Below are positions 1-39,879 of a stretch of 64,000 nucleotides of DNA, piece after piece; the first letter of the stretch is position 1; each line of letters begins with the position of its first letter. The notes below the pieces were generated by a model. That model worked only from the letters and a program-made list of their open reading frames with translations. It was not told the origin of the DNA and made no database searches. The position numbers and the translations under genes were made by a program. The DNA lies in the NCBI GenBank assembly GCA_008360975.2, contig CM039198.1, positions 9,258,547-9,322,546 on the forward strand, written 5' to 3'. The DNA is from Lichenostomus cassidix. Lineage: Eukaryota > Chordata > Aves > Passeriformes > Meliphagidae.

Positions 1-1400
1 GCTTGGCCTCACACCTAATAGGTTTCTATACTGAAACACTCCTGCAGCATGACAGAGGATCCCACAGACTGATCCTCCCTGCTGCTGGCTAATGCCCAGC
101 TAACACTGGCTGCTGGGCCATGCTCATGCATCTGGTCACTCCACCGCCTCTCCCTTCCTGGTATACTGGGACAAGCAAAGGACTCGGAGGGCTCTATAGA
201 TCTCATGACAACTACAAAGCACATCAGGAAGCTTCTGGGAATGCAAAGAAATATTCAGACAAAGGCTTTTCTTTCAGCTTTATAAATATGTTTTCAGCCA
301 TCATCATAACAGAGCAAAAAATAGCCCCAAGAACACTCCTGCAGAACAAACCTCCCATGCAAGAGCTGTTTCTAATTCTTTCAATTTTTTCTTCTTTTAT
401 GTACAAATAAGATCATTGAGAGCAGGTTTGTATTTGACAAAAGGATAAACCCTGCTAATCTACTGATTTGTCAGCTAGCACTGTGCTTATCACAGCACTG
501 TTTGTTGGCTGGGGCAGACGCAGCCCTAATGTGCACAGCTGTGCAATGAAAACTGCATCATGTCATGTGAGAGTGTGGGCAGGACTTGCCACTTTGGGGG
601 GTGGGCACAACAAGTGTTCAAGTCACAGACTGCTGTGTTTGTGATCAGGCTGTCCACATCCATCTCTGACAACAGACTGTGCCATGCTGGACAACAGGCA
701 AGCTAGAGCCAGTGATGGCAGGTAGCCATGGAGCTGGGAAATGAAACAATGAGATTATTTTTGTTAGCTCAACAGACAGACCCTTGCTTGATGGCAGACC
801 ACTGTCCAATGGGGCGTCAGCAAACAGCATGCCAGAGAGTTTGGACTGGCACAAAGAATGTTCACACAAATGTGAACAGGAGGTTGAATGGCCAGTCAGG
901 AGGCATGAGTAACAGCCAGCAGTGATGACAGGGTATAAAACACAGGATGAAGATGATAGAAACCTAAATGGCAAACAACGTATGGGAGCAATTTAAGCAG
1001 ATGAATGCACAGAAGAGGAGAAAGGAATGACATGGGTGGAAGGGCCACTGAGTGTTGAATGTGCATGAGAGGAGGCAGGAGCCTTGGCTGGGGTGACCAG
1101 CAGCTGTGGGGTGATGGCACGGATGCCTGGAGACACAACTGGGACTGAGGAGAGCAGCCAGAGCCACTGGCTGTCACTTGGGCCACCTGGTTGAGCACAG
1201 CCACCCAGCACAGCCCAGCACGGGCACGGCCCAGGAGCCAGCAGTAGCTGTGCCTTGGCACTCTGGCCAGCAGCAGGGAGGATCCGGTGTGGGATCGCCT
1301 GTCTCAGTGCAGGAGTGTTCCGGAGACACCACACTGAGCCCCCGGAGCTGACAGTGTGCTCCGAACACTGTGTCCTCGCCCGACAATAAGGAGAGCTCAG
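1..1400. other. Intergenic, downstream of gene 1, no gene recognised
   Basis: I see no splice-bounded exon, recognisable protein or repeat family in this stretch. Open frames on both strands are short and of ordinary composition for chance frames. In mammals the gene past MYH13 is GAS7, but nothing here identifies it. Confidence 0.6.
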
Positions 1401-1404
1401 CAAA

Positions 1405-1640
1405 GGCCTCTGTGGGGCACACCACATCCCCCACACCCTGCATCCAGCACACCCTGTACCCCGCACTCCCTGTACCCCCTGTACCCCCTGCGCCCCCCGC
1501 ACACACCACACCCCGCACCCTGCACCCCGCACACCCTGTACCCCCTGCACCCCACACACTGCCCCCGCACCCCGCACCCCGCACACCCCTCCCGCATTCC
1601 CCGCTCCCGCACCCCCGCACTCTCCTCCCCGCATTCCCCC
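1405..1640. repeat. C-rich minisatellite (CCCCGCAC / CCCTGTAC variants)
   Basis: Repeated variants of CCCTGCACCCCGCACAC fill this stretch, with almost all G confined to CpG or TpG steps. The array explains the long proline-rich (plus) and glycine/cysteine-rich (minus) open frames that cross it, which are not genes. Confidence 0.8.
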
Positions 1641-1790
1641 TCACGCCGCCCCCGCCATCTCGGGCCGGCGGTGCCACAGCGCCCCCTAGCGCCGCACCTG
1701 AGCAGCTCGGCTGGCAGCGCTCGCGCCGCGTCCCGTGAGGCACTGCGGCCTGCCGCGCGCAGAGAGGCGGCGGGGAGGCGGGAGAGAGTG
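1560..1790. promoter_or_regulatory. CpG-rich block with a CTCF-like motif
   Basis: CpG is far denser here than anywhere else in the window, in unique-looking sequence after the C-rich array. AGCGCCCCCTAGCGC at 1678-1692 is, on the minus strand, close to the CTCF core (TAGGGGGCGCT). It could be a boundary element or the CpG-island promoter of a neighbouring gene. No exon can be assigned. Confidence 0.4.
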
Positions 1791-1794
1791 AGTG

Positions 1795-2125
1795 GCTGAG
1801 GGACCGAGAGAGCGGCACGGGCAGACTGAGGGACTGGGAGAATGGCACGGACACACAGACACGGACACGCACGGACACGGACAGACTGAGGGACCGAGAG
1901 ACCAGCACGGACTCACGGACATGGACACGGACAGACTGAGGGACTGGCACGGACAGACGGACACGGACAGACAGGCAGAGAGAATGGCACGGACGCACGG
2001 AGACGGACAGACAGAGACACGGACACACAGACACGGACAGACTGAGAGAGACAGGAACACACAGGGACGGACAGACACGGAGGCAGAAACACACCTACAG
2101 ACACGGACAGACACACAGACACAAA
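1795..2125. repeat. Degenerate GACACGGACAG minisatellite
   Basis: Units of roughly 6-20 nt built on ACGGACAGAC, ACACGGAC and GACTGAGGGAC repeat for about 330 bp. The minus strand is GT/CT rich. The array begins just past the poly(A) site of gene 1. Long open frames across it are low-complexity artefacts. Confidence 0.85.
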
Positions 2126-2183
2126 CACTTGTCAATTTCATAGTGAATCAAGAATCCATATAGTCACTAAAGCATTACCCAGG

Positions 2184-2189
2184 TTTATT
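2184..2189 (-). terminator. MYH13: Poly(A) signal AATAAA of gene 1
   Basis: AATAAA on the minus strand lies about 190 nt below the TGA. It is followed at suitable distance by a GU-rich stretch (GTGTTTGTGTCTGTGTGTCT, about 2112-2131) typical of a downstream element. Cleavage would fall near 2155-2174, so the terminal exon is about 2165-2393. Confidence 0.65.
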
Positions 2190-2234
2190 TTATATATATA
2201 TGTCTATATATATAGATATATATATATATAATAA
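2189..2234. repeat. (TA)n microsatellite in the 3' UTR of gene 1
   Basis: An interrupted TA run lies immediately upstream (in transcript sense) of the AATAAA. A short (AC)n follows at 2276-2289. Confidence 0.85.
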
Positions 2235-2378
2235 AATTTATCACAGCTTCACCTCAAGGTTGGCTAAATATATCAGTCACACACACACCCCGGGTTACTT
2301 CAAAAAAGTGATGAATATCTGCTGGATACACAGAAGTCTCTATCAGGAGGGAGCCTCCTGCAGCTCTGGTCAGGAACC

Positions 2379-31555
<29,177 letters not shown>

Positions 31556-31568
31556 GTCTGCAGTTTTT

Positions 31569-33957
31569 CTGGAGGAATACAGAAAAGTTGCAGAAACTCT
31601 GTACATTTGTAATTTACATTTATCCAGACAGTGGTCATGATCAATGACTAATAGGAAGAGGAGGACTTATCAGGAACTTAACTTCTGCCTCAATTTTGAT
31701 TATCCACTGAAGAAGTGCTAATAAAGAAAGTTCCTTTTGTGGACAGAGATATATTGTCTTTGAAGACATTCACCTTAAATAGGCCTATGTGCCCAAGTGA
31801 GAGCAGAGAGAATATCAAGCGAGAAGTCTTCAAGAGCTGGTCCTGCTCTATCTTCACCTGCTATCTTCACAGAGCTACGCAGCCATAGCCTTCTCAAAGC
31901 CACATACACAAAGCCACTGAGACCGTTTCATTGGACATCCAAAAATTTAGACAAAAGTAAGTTCTGTGAGTCATGTAGATTGGCTCTCACATGTGATTTT
32001 CAGGTGGAGGTATGTTTAACACCCTCTGGTTTTGATGTTTTAATATCAAGCAGGGGAAGTTCAACTAGTTTCTGTCTATACCAAGCACTGAAACAAATTG
32101 TGAATGTCAGTCATCACCTATCTAAAGCCAAACCTGTTTATTGTATGAACCAAATATAAAACATCTTTTCAGTTATGTTGCAAAATTAGCCAATAAAGGA
32201 ATATCATGTGTATTACAGATAATGATTAAGAAAATAGTATTAGCTAAATAACATAGTATCTAGGTAAATAAGTATGTGATATAACATTTCAAAGAATTTC
32301 AGTTATAGCTTGAACATATATAGATTATTAGTTATGAATCATTAAAAGACAATTCCTATGTATCAGATATCATTAGGGATTTGTCTAGTAGAACTATTTC
32401 AGAAAACTGATTTATGCTCAGTTTTATTTTCCATTTTTTAAATATCTGGTAAAAATTCTGTAACACAAATAAATGCCATCACTTGCTACTGTCAAAAGAA
32501 CTGTCATGGATAATTCAAGAACATCTGGAAACAACACAAGTAGAAATAAAGTATGCAGAAACTAGAATAAACAGAATGTTCTTCCCCAGGCAGGCTAGGC
32601 TTATATAGGCTAGGAAAAAAAAAACCCAAAACCACCTTCTAAATTCCTGCTATTTCATGTGCTGTCGGATGCACTGCAAAGAGTAAAGAAGAGAAAGGGC
32701 CAGAATTGAAAAACTAAGATACGTACATCCCAGGCATCAAGATACTGAAACAGTCAAAATAGAATGGTTTTATGTGCAAGAGAATGATTAAAGGAGTATG
32801 AAGGCATTTGTAATGCTACTTCTGGTTGTTGTAGAAGTACTGATCTCTCTCAGCAAAAGCTATCTGCTATGGGATCTGCACCCTGCAGGACTTTGAGGGA
32901 TTGCCTCATGCAATAGCTTTTCTTGAAATTCACCCAGGAATTTGAAAGCATGAAATCCAGAACCTTTAGCTTACACTGAAAGTATTATTGAAGTATTGAA
33001 GTATTATTCTGCATACCCAGAGCCCAGAGCTTTTGCCTATGTGATTTTGTGTCTGAGGGGCTCAAGAGAAGCAATAGGAAAGAAAGAGACAAGCTATTTC
33101 ACAGTGTCTATGAAAAAGTGAAGCGGAACTTCAGAAAATGCCAACAGAAAAGGCTATTAGAAAATTCCTCAAGGGGCACAGTCTGTTAAACTACTGAATG
33201 TCTTTGATAGAAAATAGTGTAAAATTTAGTTCTTTACACATTCCTGAACAGAGAAGGTGGCATTCTCTAGGAGAATAACCTGTACTTGCACCTCTTTCAG
33301 CTCCAATTTCAGTGAGCAAGTTTTGGTTTTAGAATAGAAGTTGCATGTATGGAAGGTTCCTTCTGTACTCTACTGCAAGCTCCCAGTTGCTAAGTCACTA
33401 ACCTTCCCCAGAAAACTTAGAAGGGAGTGATGCACGCTAAGTTCTCTGGAAAGGCTGGACATAAACAGATCTGCTTATTAGGCAGGAGACAAGATCATTC
33501 TGAACTTTGTCTGGGTTTCAGTGCCTGTGTGATAAACCAAAGTCAGTAAATAATGTCCTAGACTTTACCGCAGAGGAAACTAACACTTGAATATTACTTT
33601 GAGCCTCCTCTCTGAACACAACCTCAGACTTCCAGCAGTTGTGCAGATGGCAGGGGATGAATTTTAATAATCTATAAATCCCAGAATTCAAGGCTACACC
33701 ACAAGTAGACATTACTGTATCTATCATGCCTTCTTGACCAAGTTTGAGCATCTGTAACTTTTCTTTCCCGATACATGGAGTATTCCTGCTAAGAACTGTG
33801 TCTATTGCTCATGTTGATTAAAATACCATATATCCTTTCCAGTGATCCTGGTTCTACATCACTGTCTTTTGCACCTGCCCTTGCCATTGTCTGAGTGAGC
33901 TTTACTTATTGCTCAGGATCAATTAGCAAAGGTGTGTGTTATTTGTTAAACCCCTAC
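31569..33957. other. Gene 1 5' UTR intron, no other feature recognised
   Basis: This AT-rich intron lies between predicted untranslated exon 2 and the ATG exon. I found no repeat family or coding exon in it. The frames present are short. Confidence 0.5.
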
Positions 33958-33993
33958 CTGCAGAGAGCCCACGAGGAAATCCGTTTTCAGAAC
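33958..33993 (-). other. MYH13: Predicted non-coding exon 2 of gene 1 (5' UTR, 36 nt)
   Basis: On the minus strand a long pyrimidine tract (CTCTCTCTGTCTTTTC, then CACACAG) ends in an acceptor AG at 33994-33995. Thirty-six nt later comes CTGCAG followed by a donor GTAGGG (GT at 33956-33957). The segment has no ATG. It sits between exon 1 and the ATG exon, as the second untranslated exon does in this family. The call is predictive only. Confidence 0.45.
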
Positions 33994-34531
33994 CTGTGTG
34001 GAATGGTTAAAGAAAAGACAGAGAGAGTTACATCAAAACCAATCCATTGTCTTGAGCATATGCCACACCAAACATTTCTACACCCTGCATAGTCTCTCCA
34101 GATAGCTGAACTGCACACAGTGCCTTATCAACTCCTGACCTAGAGCAAAATTCCACAGAGAATCTTGTGTTCCTTCCCACATTATGGTGACCTGCTTAAA
34201 ACAAATCTAATGTCCAGGAAAAAATAGCTACTTTTCTAATATAATGCCAGTCAATTTCAACTGTCTTCAGAGTTAGTCTTCCTGTGCCTTTCATAGGACT
34301 TGGAGGTAGCAAAGTTGGTAGAAGGCCTAGCAAGGACAGGCATTCTATGACTCTTCTGCTTGTGCACCACACTGGAGTGGTTTGGGTCGTATAACCTTGA
34401 CTTTGCATGTGAAGCGTGACCTGGAATGTTAGCAGTGGGGAGTGGGAAGAAAACGCCCCTTCATATTGCTCCATTCTGGGGAGCTGTGGAGATGTCATGG
34501 TCAGAGTATGAAGCAAGTGGATGGGACTTAC

Positions 34532-34558
34532 CTTGAGATGCTGAGGTAACAAATAATA
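34532..34558 (-). other. MYH13: Predicted non-coding exon 1 of gene 1 (5' UTR)
   Basis: About 25-30 nt below the TATA box, the minus strand reads through a short segment ending CATCTCAAG, followed by a consensus donor GTAAGT (GT at 34530-34531). Sarcomeric MYH genes have short untranslated first exons, so this fits exon 1. The exact start is inferred from TATA spacing and not seen directly. Confidence 0.5.
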
Positions 34559-34559
34559 A

Positions 34560-34815
34560 AGTTGCCTTCAGCTGCGCCTCTTTATATGTTACCTCCTGCC
34601 CACACAGCATTCGAGTGCTCTATTTTTGGTCAATAATAATTTACTCTTTAGTTGTAAACGTGTTGTAGCTCTGATCTCTCTGCTAATTAATCAGAGATAG
34701 GATTGGTTTAAGGTTGTATGGAGTCAGCTGCGCTGACCTCTCCTTTTCACATTGATCTGTGCCAGAATGGAGGATGGAGGAACCCAAAGACAGCTCTTAT
34801 AAAGCCAAATAAGGA
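34560..34815 (-). promoter_or_regulatory. MYH13: Muscle-type promoter of gene 1 (TATA, E-boxes, A/T element, CArG box)
   Basis: Read on the minus strand, a TATAAA box lies at 34581-34586, with an E-box CAGCTG just below it at 34569-34574. An A/T-rich element CCAAAAATAG (CArG/MEF2-like, one mismatch to CArG) lies at 34620-34629, and an inverted CCAAT at about 34701-34705. A second E-box CAGCTG is at 34725-34730, and a perfect CArG box CCAAATAAGG at 34805-34814. MyoD-family factors bind E-boxes, SRF binds CArG boxes and MEF2 binds A/T elements; all are known regulators of muscle genes including MYH promoters. Activity is inferred from motifs and position 3 kb upstream of the ATG. Confidence 0.65.
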
Positions 34816-36170
34816 AACACTTGGCTCTGCACTGCAAGGGTCTGCCTTAATCAGCAGGATGGGGTTTTTCTAACTGTGCACAATTATTTCTTTAAGGATA
34901 TAATATTAATGGATCCCATCTTATCCTTCCTTTTTATCCACACATGCTGCTAGACAAGAAGAAAGATTTATTGAGGCAAAAATTTTTATCCCATTGTGTG
35001 GGGTGCCTCAGTCTTGGGACAGAGTGACAACTGCCAGCTTGTGGACCACAAGAGAGACTTGCATTCCTGACCTGTAGGTTTGCAATATCTGAGGCCTGCA
35101 GGCATGCTCAAGGTCTCAGTCTTTAGAAGGGTGCCTGACTTTTGTGCCACTCCACTGTCCTGCAGAGGATGTCATGGAGCAGGCTGGATGTCAAACCAGA
35201 ATAACTGTAAATTGCTCTGTAAAGAAATGTGGCTAGAGAGTGTCTGCTCCTTTAAGATTTGCTATTTAAGGACTGGTTTTGACACGGCAAGGGACAGTAA
35301 GAAAGGGGGGAAGTATTCTCTGAGAACATACTGGAACACAAACCTGCCTGACAAATGGTAAGGGAGGAGGTGGTGTGAACCAAACCTGGTCAGTCACACT
35401 TGCTCGGTGAACGCACGTGAAAGAGTAAAAATATATATTCTAGTAAGCTTATCAAATCAGGAACCTTGTCTGTTGGGAAACTAAGGTAAAAGGGGAAACA
35501 CTAAACAATATATACAGAGAGACAGGTCTGGCAAAACAAATATAGAGGTAACAAGAAGAAACGAACCTCACCGGTGACCCTAACTAATGGGATACCAAGA
35601 GATTACAAGTGTCAGTCCCAGAAAGATCAATTAGACTTCACAACTAGTAAAACTGTGAACAAGAGGAGATCCTCGACAGGGTTGCAGAGGTGGGACAAGA
35701 ACTTCCAGAGCTCTACAAACCCTTGAGGGGATGTGCTGGGCAAGGGGGAGCCAGAAAGAACAAAGAGGGGAGTAAACAGAAGGGTTGTAAGCAGGGGCCA
35801 GACAGTGTGCTTGCCTGGTGGAGCACTGCACCTGATCACCACAGTTTGTTCTGTCTTCTTACATATAAATATATTCTTTTTTAACTATCTCTTCATGTGA
35901 TCTCACTTCTGTCCTGTGTATGCTCGTGCATGCGTGGACTAAGTGCCAGCTACTGGTGAAGCTTCTAGGTGAGTAGAAATCAGTGCTATCTGCCTGAGCC
36001 ATGCTGGGGACCTCCCTGGCATGTGGTGTCAGCTGCTAGAGCCAGCGAGGTCTCAGCATCAGCTACCAGAGAGAGTGAAGGTCTTCAGCTTCCAGGCACT
36101 TGGGTGGCAATGGGGTGTGTGTCCCCAATGCCACTTTACTGGGAGATAATGAGGTGAGTGAGAGCTTCAG
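34815..36170. other. Intergenic stretch, possibly LTR-derived, unclassified
   Basis: This stretch has features often seen in LTRs: TATTTAAG at about 35263-35270, a poly-purine stretch, and an AT-rich segment (ACATATAAATATATTC) followed by a T/C-rich segment near 35870-35930. I could not find matching TG/CA termini or a target-site duplication, and no second copy occurs in the window, so the repeat call is weak. No gene is recognised. Confidence 0.3.
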
Positions 36171-36184
36171 TGCTGGTGGCTGCA

Positions 36185-36293
36185 AGGGCCCAAGCTGTGG
36201 AGTGGGCCCAAGGTGTGGAGTGGGCACAAGGGCCTGGAGTGGGCACAAGGGCCTGGAGTGGGCACAAGGTGTGGAGTGGGCCCAAGGGCCTGG
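36185..36293. repeat. 18-19-bp minisatellite (AGTGGGCACAAGGGCCTGG)
   Basis: Five to six units of AGTGGGCACAAGGGCCTGG alternate with a variant ending AAGGTGTGG. The array accounts for the open frames on both strands here. Confidence 0.9.
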
Positions 36294-39200
36294 CGCTGGC
36301 TGCTGAGGATGGGGCGAATAGCTGTTCTTCTGAATCCTGGGGTGCATGGTGTGTTTGTGTGCACTCACCAGAAAACCTTAATGTGGATCAGCTGGTCAGT
36401 AGAGGAACCTGGGGCAGGCAAGTGGGCTGTGCTGGTGTGCCCAGGTGGACCTGTGAGCGTGAGAGCATCAAGCTGGACCAGCAGGCAAAGAGGAAACTGT
36501 GAGGTGAGGCAGAGGGCTGCGGTCTGAGCAGGGACAGAGGAGCTGTGCTGGGCCCCAGGGAGCTGCATATGTGCATGTGCTTGGGAGCCTGGTGAGCAGC
36601 TCTGTGTGCCTGTGCTGGTGCCTCCTGTCTCTGCCTGTCCCCGAGGAGGAGGGGATGTGTTGTGCATGTGTGAAGTGGGTCCTCTTGATGGAACCCTGCA
36701 TAGCTGCTACAGCAATCTCTGTGCTCGCTTGTGTCAGTGTCCTGTGTGTCCTGTGTGTCTCTGGGACATGTGCTCAACTTTGATACTGGTTGAACCCCCT
36801 AAAGTGACATCTGTGCCCTTCTGGGCAGAGTCACTGTGTCCCTGGGAACAAGTGGCCATTGGCCAGGCAGCTTTACTGGGCTGGAGTGGCTGGAAGAAGT
36901 GGCTGTGTGTTCCAATGGCACATGGCCCATCACAGAGATGCACTAGCTCTGGAAGCAGGTGTGGGAAGCTGAGGTTTTTGACAAGCATTTACTGGAACCC
37001 AGCTGTATACCAGCTCCCTGGGTTAGGAGTGTGCAGCTGGAGAAATTCACAAAAAGGCACTTTTTGACACAGTGATGGCTTTTGAGTTAGGACGTGTTCC
37101 CTGACAAATCATGAGTGTAGAGGAGGTAATTCACTGTCAGGAATGGAGGGATCTCCCCAGACAAGCACTGCTTGGCTTAGTGTTTTCAGAGGAATAGCTA
37201 TTTTATCTGCATGATGTCTTCTGAATGGTGGTGGTCAACTTAGACACAATTTCTTTGTGTAAAATCTGTGTGGGATTAATTTTTTCTCATGGGCATAATT
37301 TCATGTTTATTATTGCTAATTTAGTCTGTAGCTTTAACCAAAGGACAGTTACAGTGAGGAAAGCAATGAATTATTCTTTCCTTCCATTCTCTTGAAGCTG
37401 TTCTGATATGAAGAAAAAAAACCAAAATGTTCTAAGTTAGAACAAATATGAGAAAGACAGAGATAACCACAGCTCTGTAGAATCACCACCACAGAGATGT
37501 CCATTTATGCTATTCAATCAGTAGCTTCTTGCTATAAAACATTCAGGGAGGCCTTTAGATGAATAAGGTTTAACATATACAGCTGAACAGATAGATTTCC
37601 TGAACAGATAGATTTCCTGAACAGTAGGTTGCAAAGTCATCCCAGAGACTACCTTTTTTAATATCCTTTTTTTCTCAGAGATTAGAATTTCAGCAGGAAT
37701 GTTGAGAATGTTCATCCGTTCCCATGTGGACCTATGCTGTGAGCTTGCTGAGAGCCATATAGCTACGGGAAAGGGACCCTGAGGTCTGCATTCCTCAACT
37801 AACAGTAAGAATTGATTTCAGGTCTCTTACAGCTTGGTAAAATACTCTCACCACAAGATAATTTTGTACAGCAGATGAGGTGGTAAAGTAGATTTGTCAT
37901 CATTACCTTATTTTTCTTTATTTTAAGGTAGAAGAAACACTTGTCAGAAACTTATTTAAACTTTAGGGGCCATTGAAATCTAACCACCTCTTTATAGAAC
38001 GACCCAGTTTCCTCTGTGGAAAGAGATGGATTGTCAGATGCATTGTTGTCATTGCTTCACGTTGGCTCAGTCTGGGGAACATCCTTGGTACATTTACACA
38101 ATTCTCATTGGCTGTTTGTTTTGGATTTCATTCGGGGTGCCTACGATTTAGTTATGTGAGGAAGCAAAGGCATCTGTATTGGATTCTGCTATACAAAATG
38201 GATTCTGGCAGTGTTGCGATGCATAATGTTTAGGCCTTTTCTCTTGTTTTTTGAGTACTTTCTAGAATGTTTTAATGCTTTTATTACTTTTTTTTTATAT
38301 CAGAGTAATTGACAGTCTTCTCCAGTCTGACCTGAAGTGTGAGCACAGACACTCTCTGAAATGACAATGATACCATTCAGATGTGGAGATAATATTTTTA
38401 TTAAATTTTTCTTGGGCCAATTGCTGTGCATCAAACATTTAAATTAGCTGTGCTGGTTGCAGCAGCAGAATTGCAGACACTTTTTACATTTTAACAGTCT
38501 CAAGACCTAGTTTTGGTCACCCACATCTGTATTACATGCTGTGCTCATTATTTGCTATGTGCACTTATATTTGCATTTTAATTATGTCCATCTTTAGCTC
38601 AAGCATAAGTATACTGGAACCATGATTACTCTTTGTCAGAGACTATCTGGTTTTTTATATTTGGCTCATCTGATTCTTTTGTAGTTAAAGTGATTTTACA
38701 TCTTCTCCTGGGTAAAAAAACAGTAAAACAGTATGTAGTGAAGAACTAATCCTTTACAACGGCACACCCACCCACTGGTGACCCTACATATTCAGAATCA
38801 TTTTGACATCTGTCAATTCAGAAAATTTTAATCTGTAGCATATACTGCTCTGGTCTTGTAGTGTTCTAGCTTACCAAAATATATACAAAAGACATCAGTA
38901 GCAGATCTGTGTGCTATTAGTATTACTGCATTTAGTAAGAAAGTATATAAACTGATAAACCTCAACACAGTTTAAGCTACCTTAAAGGTAGTGCAAATTA
39001 CTGGATTTAGTTTGGCATCTCAAGTATTCCAGTGTATTCAAGCGCCAAATCAATATCAATATGGTAAGGCTATTATTTACAACACTGTTGTAAGTGTCGC
39101 AAATATGTATATTATTTATAGAATTTTAGATTACTAGCTGCCCACTGGCTCTTCCCCAATATTCCAAGAATTCTTGAAAATTATTATCAATGATGCTTTT

Positions 39201-39730
39201 GCAATAGAGTGTCTGACTGTCAGAATAAGTTACTTCACAGAAGGCGTGCAGAAGGAAATGACTGGTATGGAATAACCTCCTCCTGAGGTTATGACTTAGT
39301 AGACTTTGATTCTCCAGTTTGAAGAAGATTCAGTGGAGAAAATAATATAACTGTATTAGCTGAAAAATACTGAGTGCCATAGACTTATTCAATTTCTCTT
39401 TTATGTAAGAACCATGCAACAGCAAATGCAATTACCAGGATGATGGTTCAAAGCAGGTGGGAGAAGAAGTAATTCACTGCCAGAAGGTATAATGGATGTC
39501 ACCTGTGCAGGGCATCTGACTCCAAGGGTGAGTGAGAATGGTTTCCCCAAAGGAGGTCCCCCGGAATGAAGGAGAAGCAATAAGAATAATTTTTGATCAT
39601 GTCTGGGAATTCACAAGTTATTAGGAGAGACCTGGGCTCATGAGAAAAAAGAGATTGGAGGTGGTGCAGATGATGAGTTTCAGGGATACCAGCAAAGCAC
39701 CTACAGACTGTGCATATCTGCCCCAGCCAG
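36294..39730. other. Intergenic, no gene recognised
   Basis: GC-richer, TG-rich sequence up to about 37070 may be old repeat. From 37100 the DNA is AT-rich unique sequence. No splice-bounded exon, RNA gene or promoter-like cluster stands out. Confidence 0.5.
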
Positions 39731-39737
39731 ACCCTGA

Positions 39738-39878
39738 GATGAGCTCAGCTGGTCAGAGCAGGGTGCTGATAACAACAAGATTGTGGATTCAATCCCTGTA
39801 TGGGCCTTTCACTTAAAAGATGGACTTGGAGGTCCTTGAGGGTCCCTTTCAACTCAGAATATTCTGTAATCTATGAAT
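39738..39878 (+). mobile_element. tRNA-Ile/CR1 composite SINE (TguSINE1-like)
   Basis: The 5' half resembles tRNA-Ile: an A-box-like GAGCTCAGCTGGTCAGAGCA, the anticodon arm region GCTGATAACAACAAG, and a B-box-like GGATTCAATCC, ending TATGGGCC. The 3' half (TGGACTTGGAGGTCCTTGAG, then CCTTTCAACTCAGAAT and ATTCTGTAATCTATG) is a CR1-type tail. This structure is that of the passerine SINE TguSINE1. It is not a functional tRNA gene, because the acceptor stem and anticodon loop are degraded. Confidence 0.7.
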
Positions 39879-39879
39879 T

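Noticed and set aside
1174..2094. A 306-codon open frame on the minus strand and several overlapping ones
   Set aside because: It is low-complexity Ser/Val/Cys and Gly/Cys repetition produced by the two minisatellites, with no splice or promoter context.
36063..36777. Many overlapping 60-150-codon frames on both strands
   Set aside because: They arise from the minisatellite and TG/CA-rich sequence; both strands are equally open and none looks protein-like.
39738..39878. A tRNA-Ile gene
   Set aside because: The A and B boxes are degenerate, stems do not pair fully and a CR1-like tail follows; it is a SINE.
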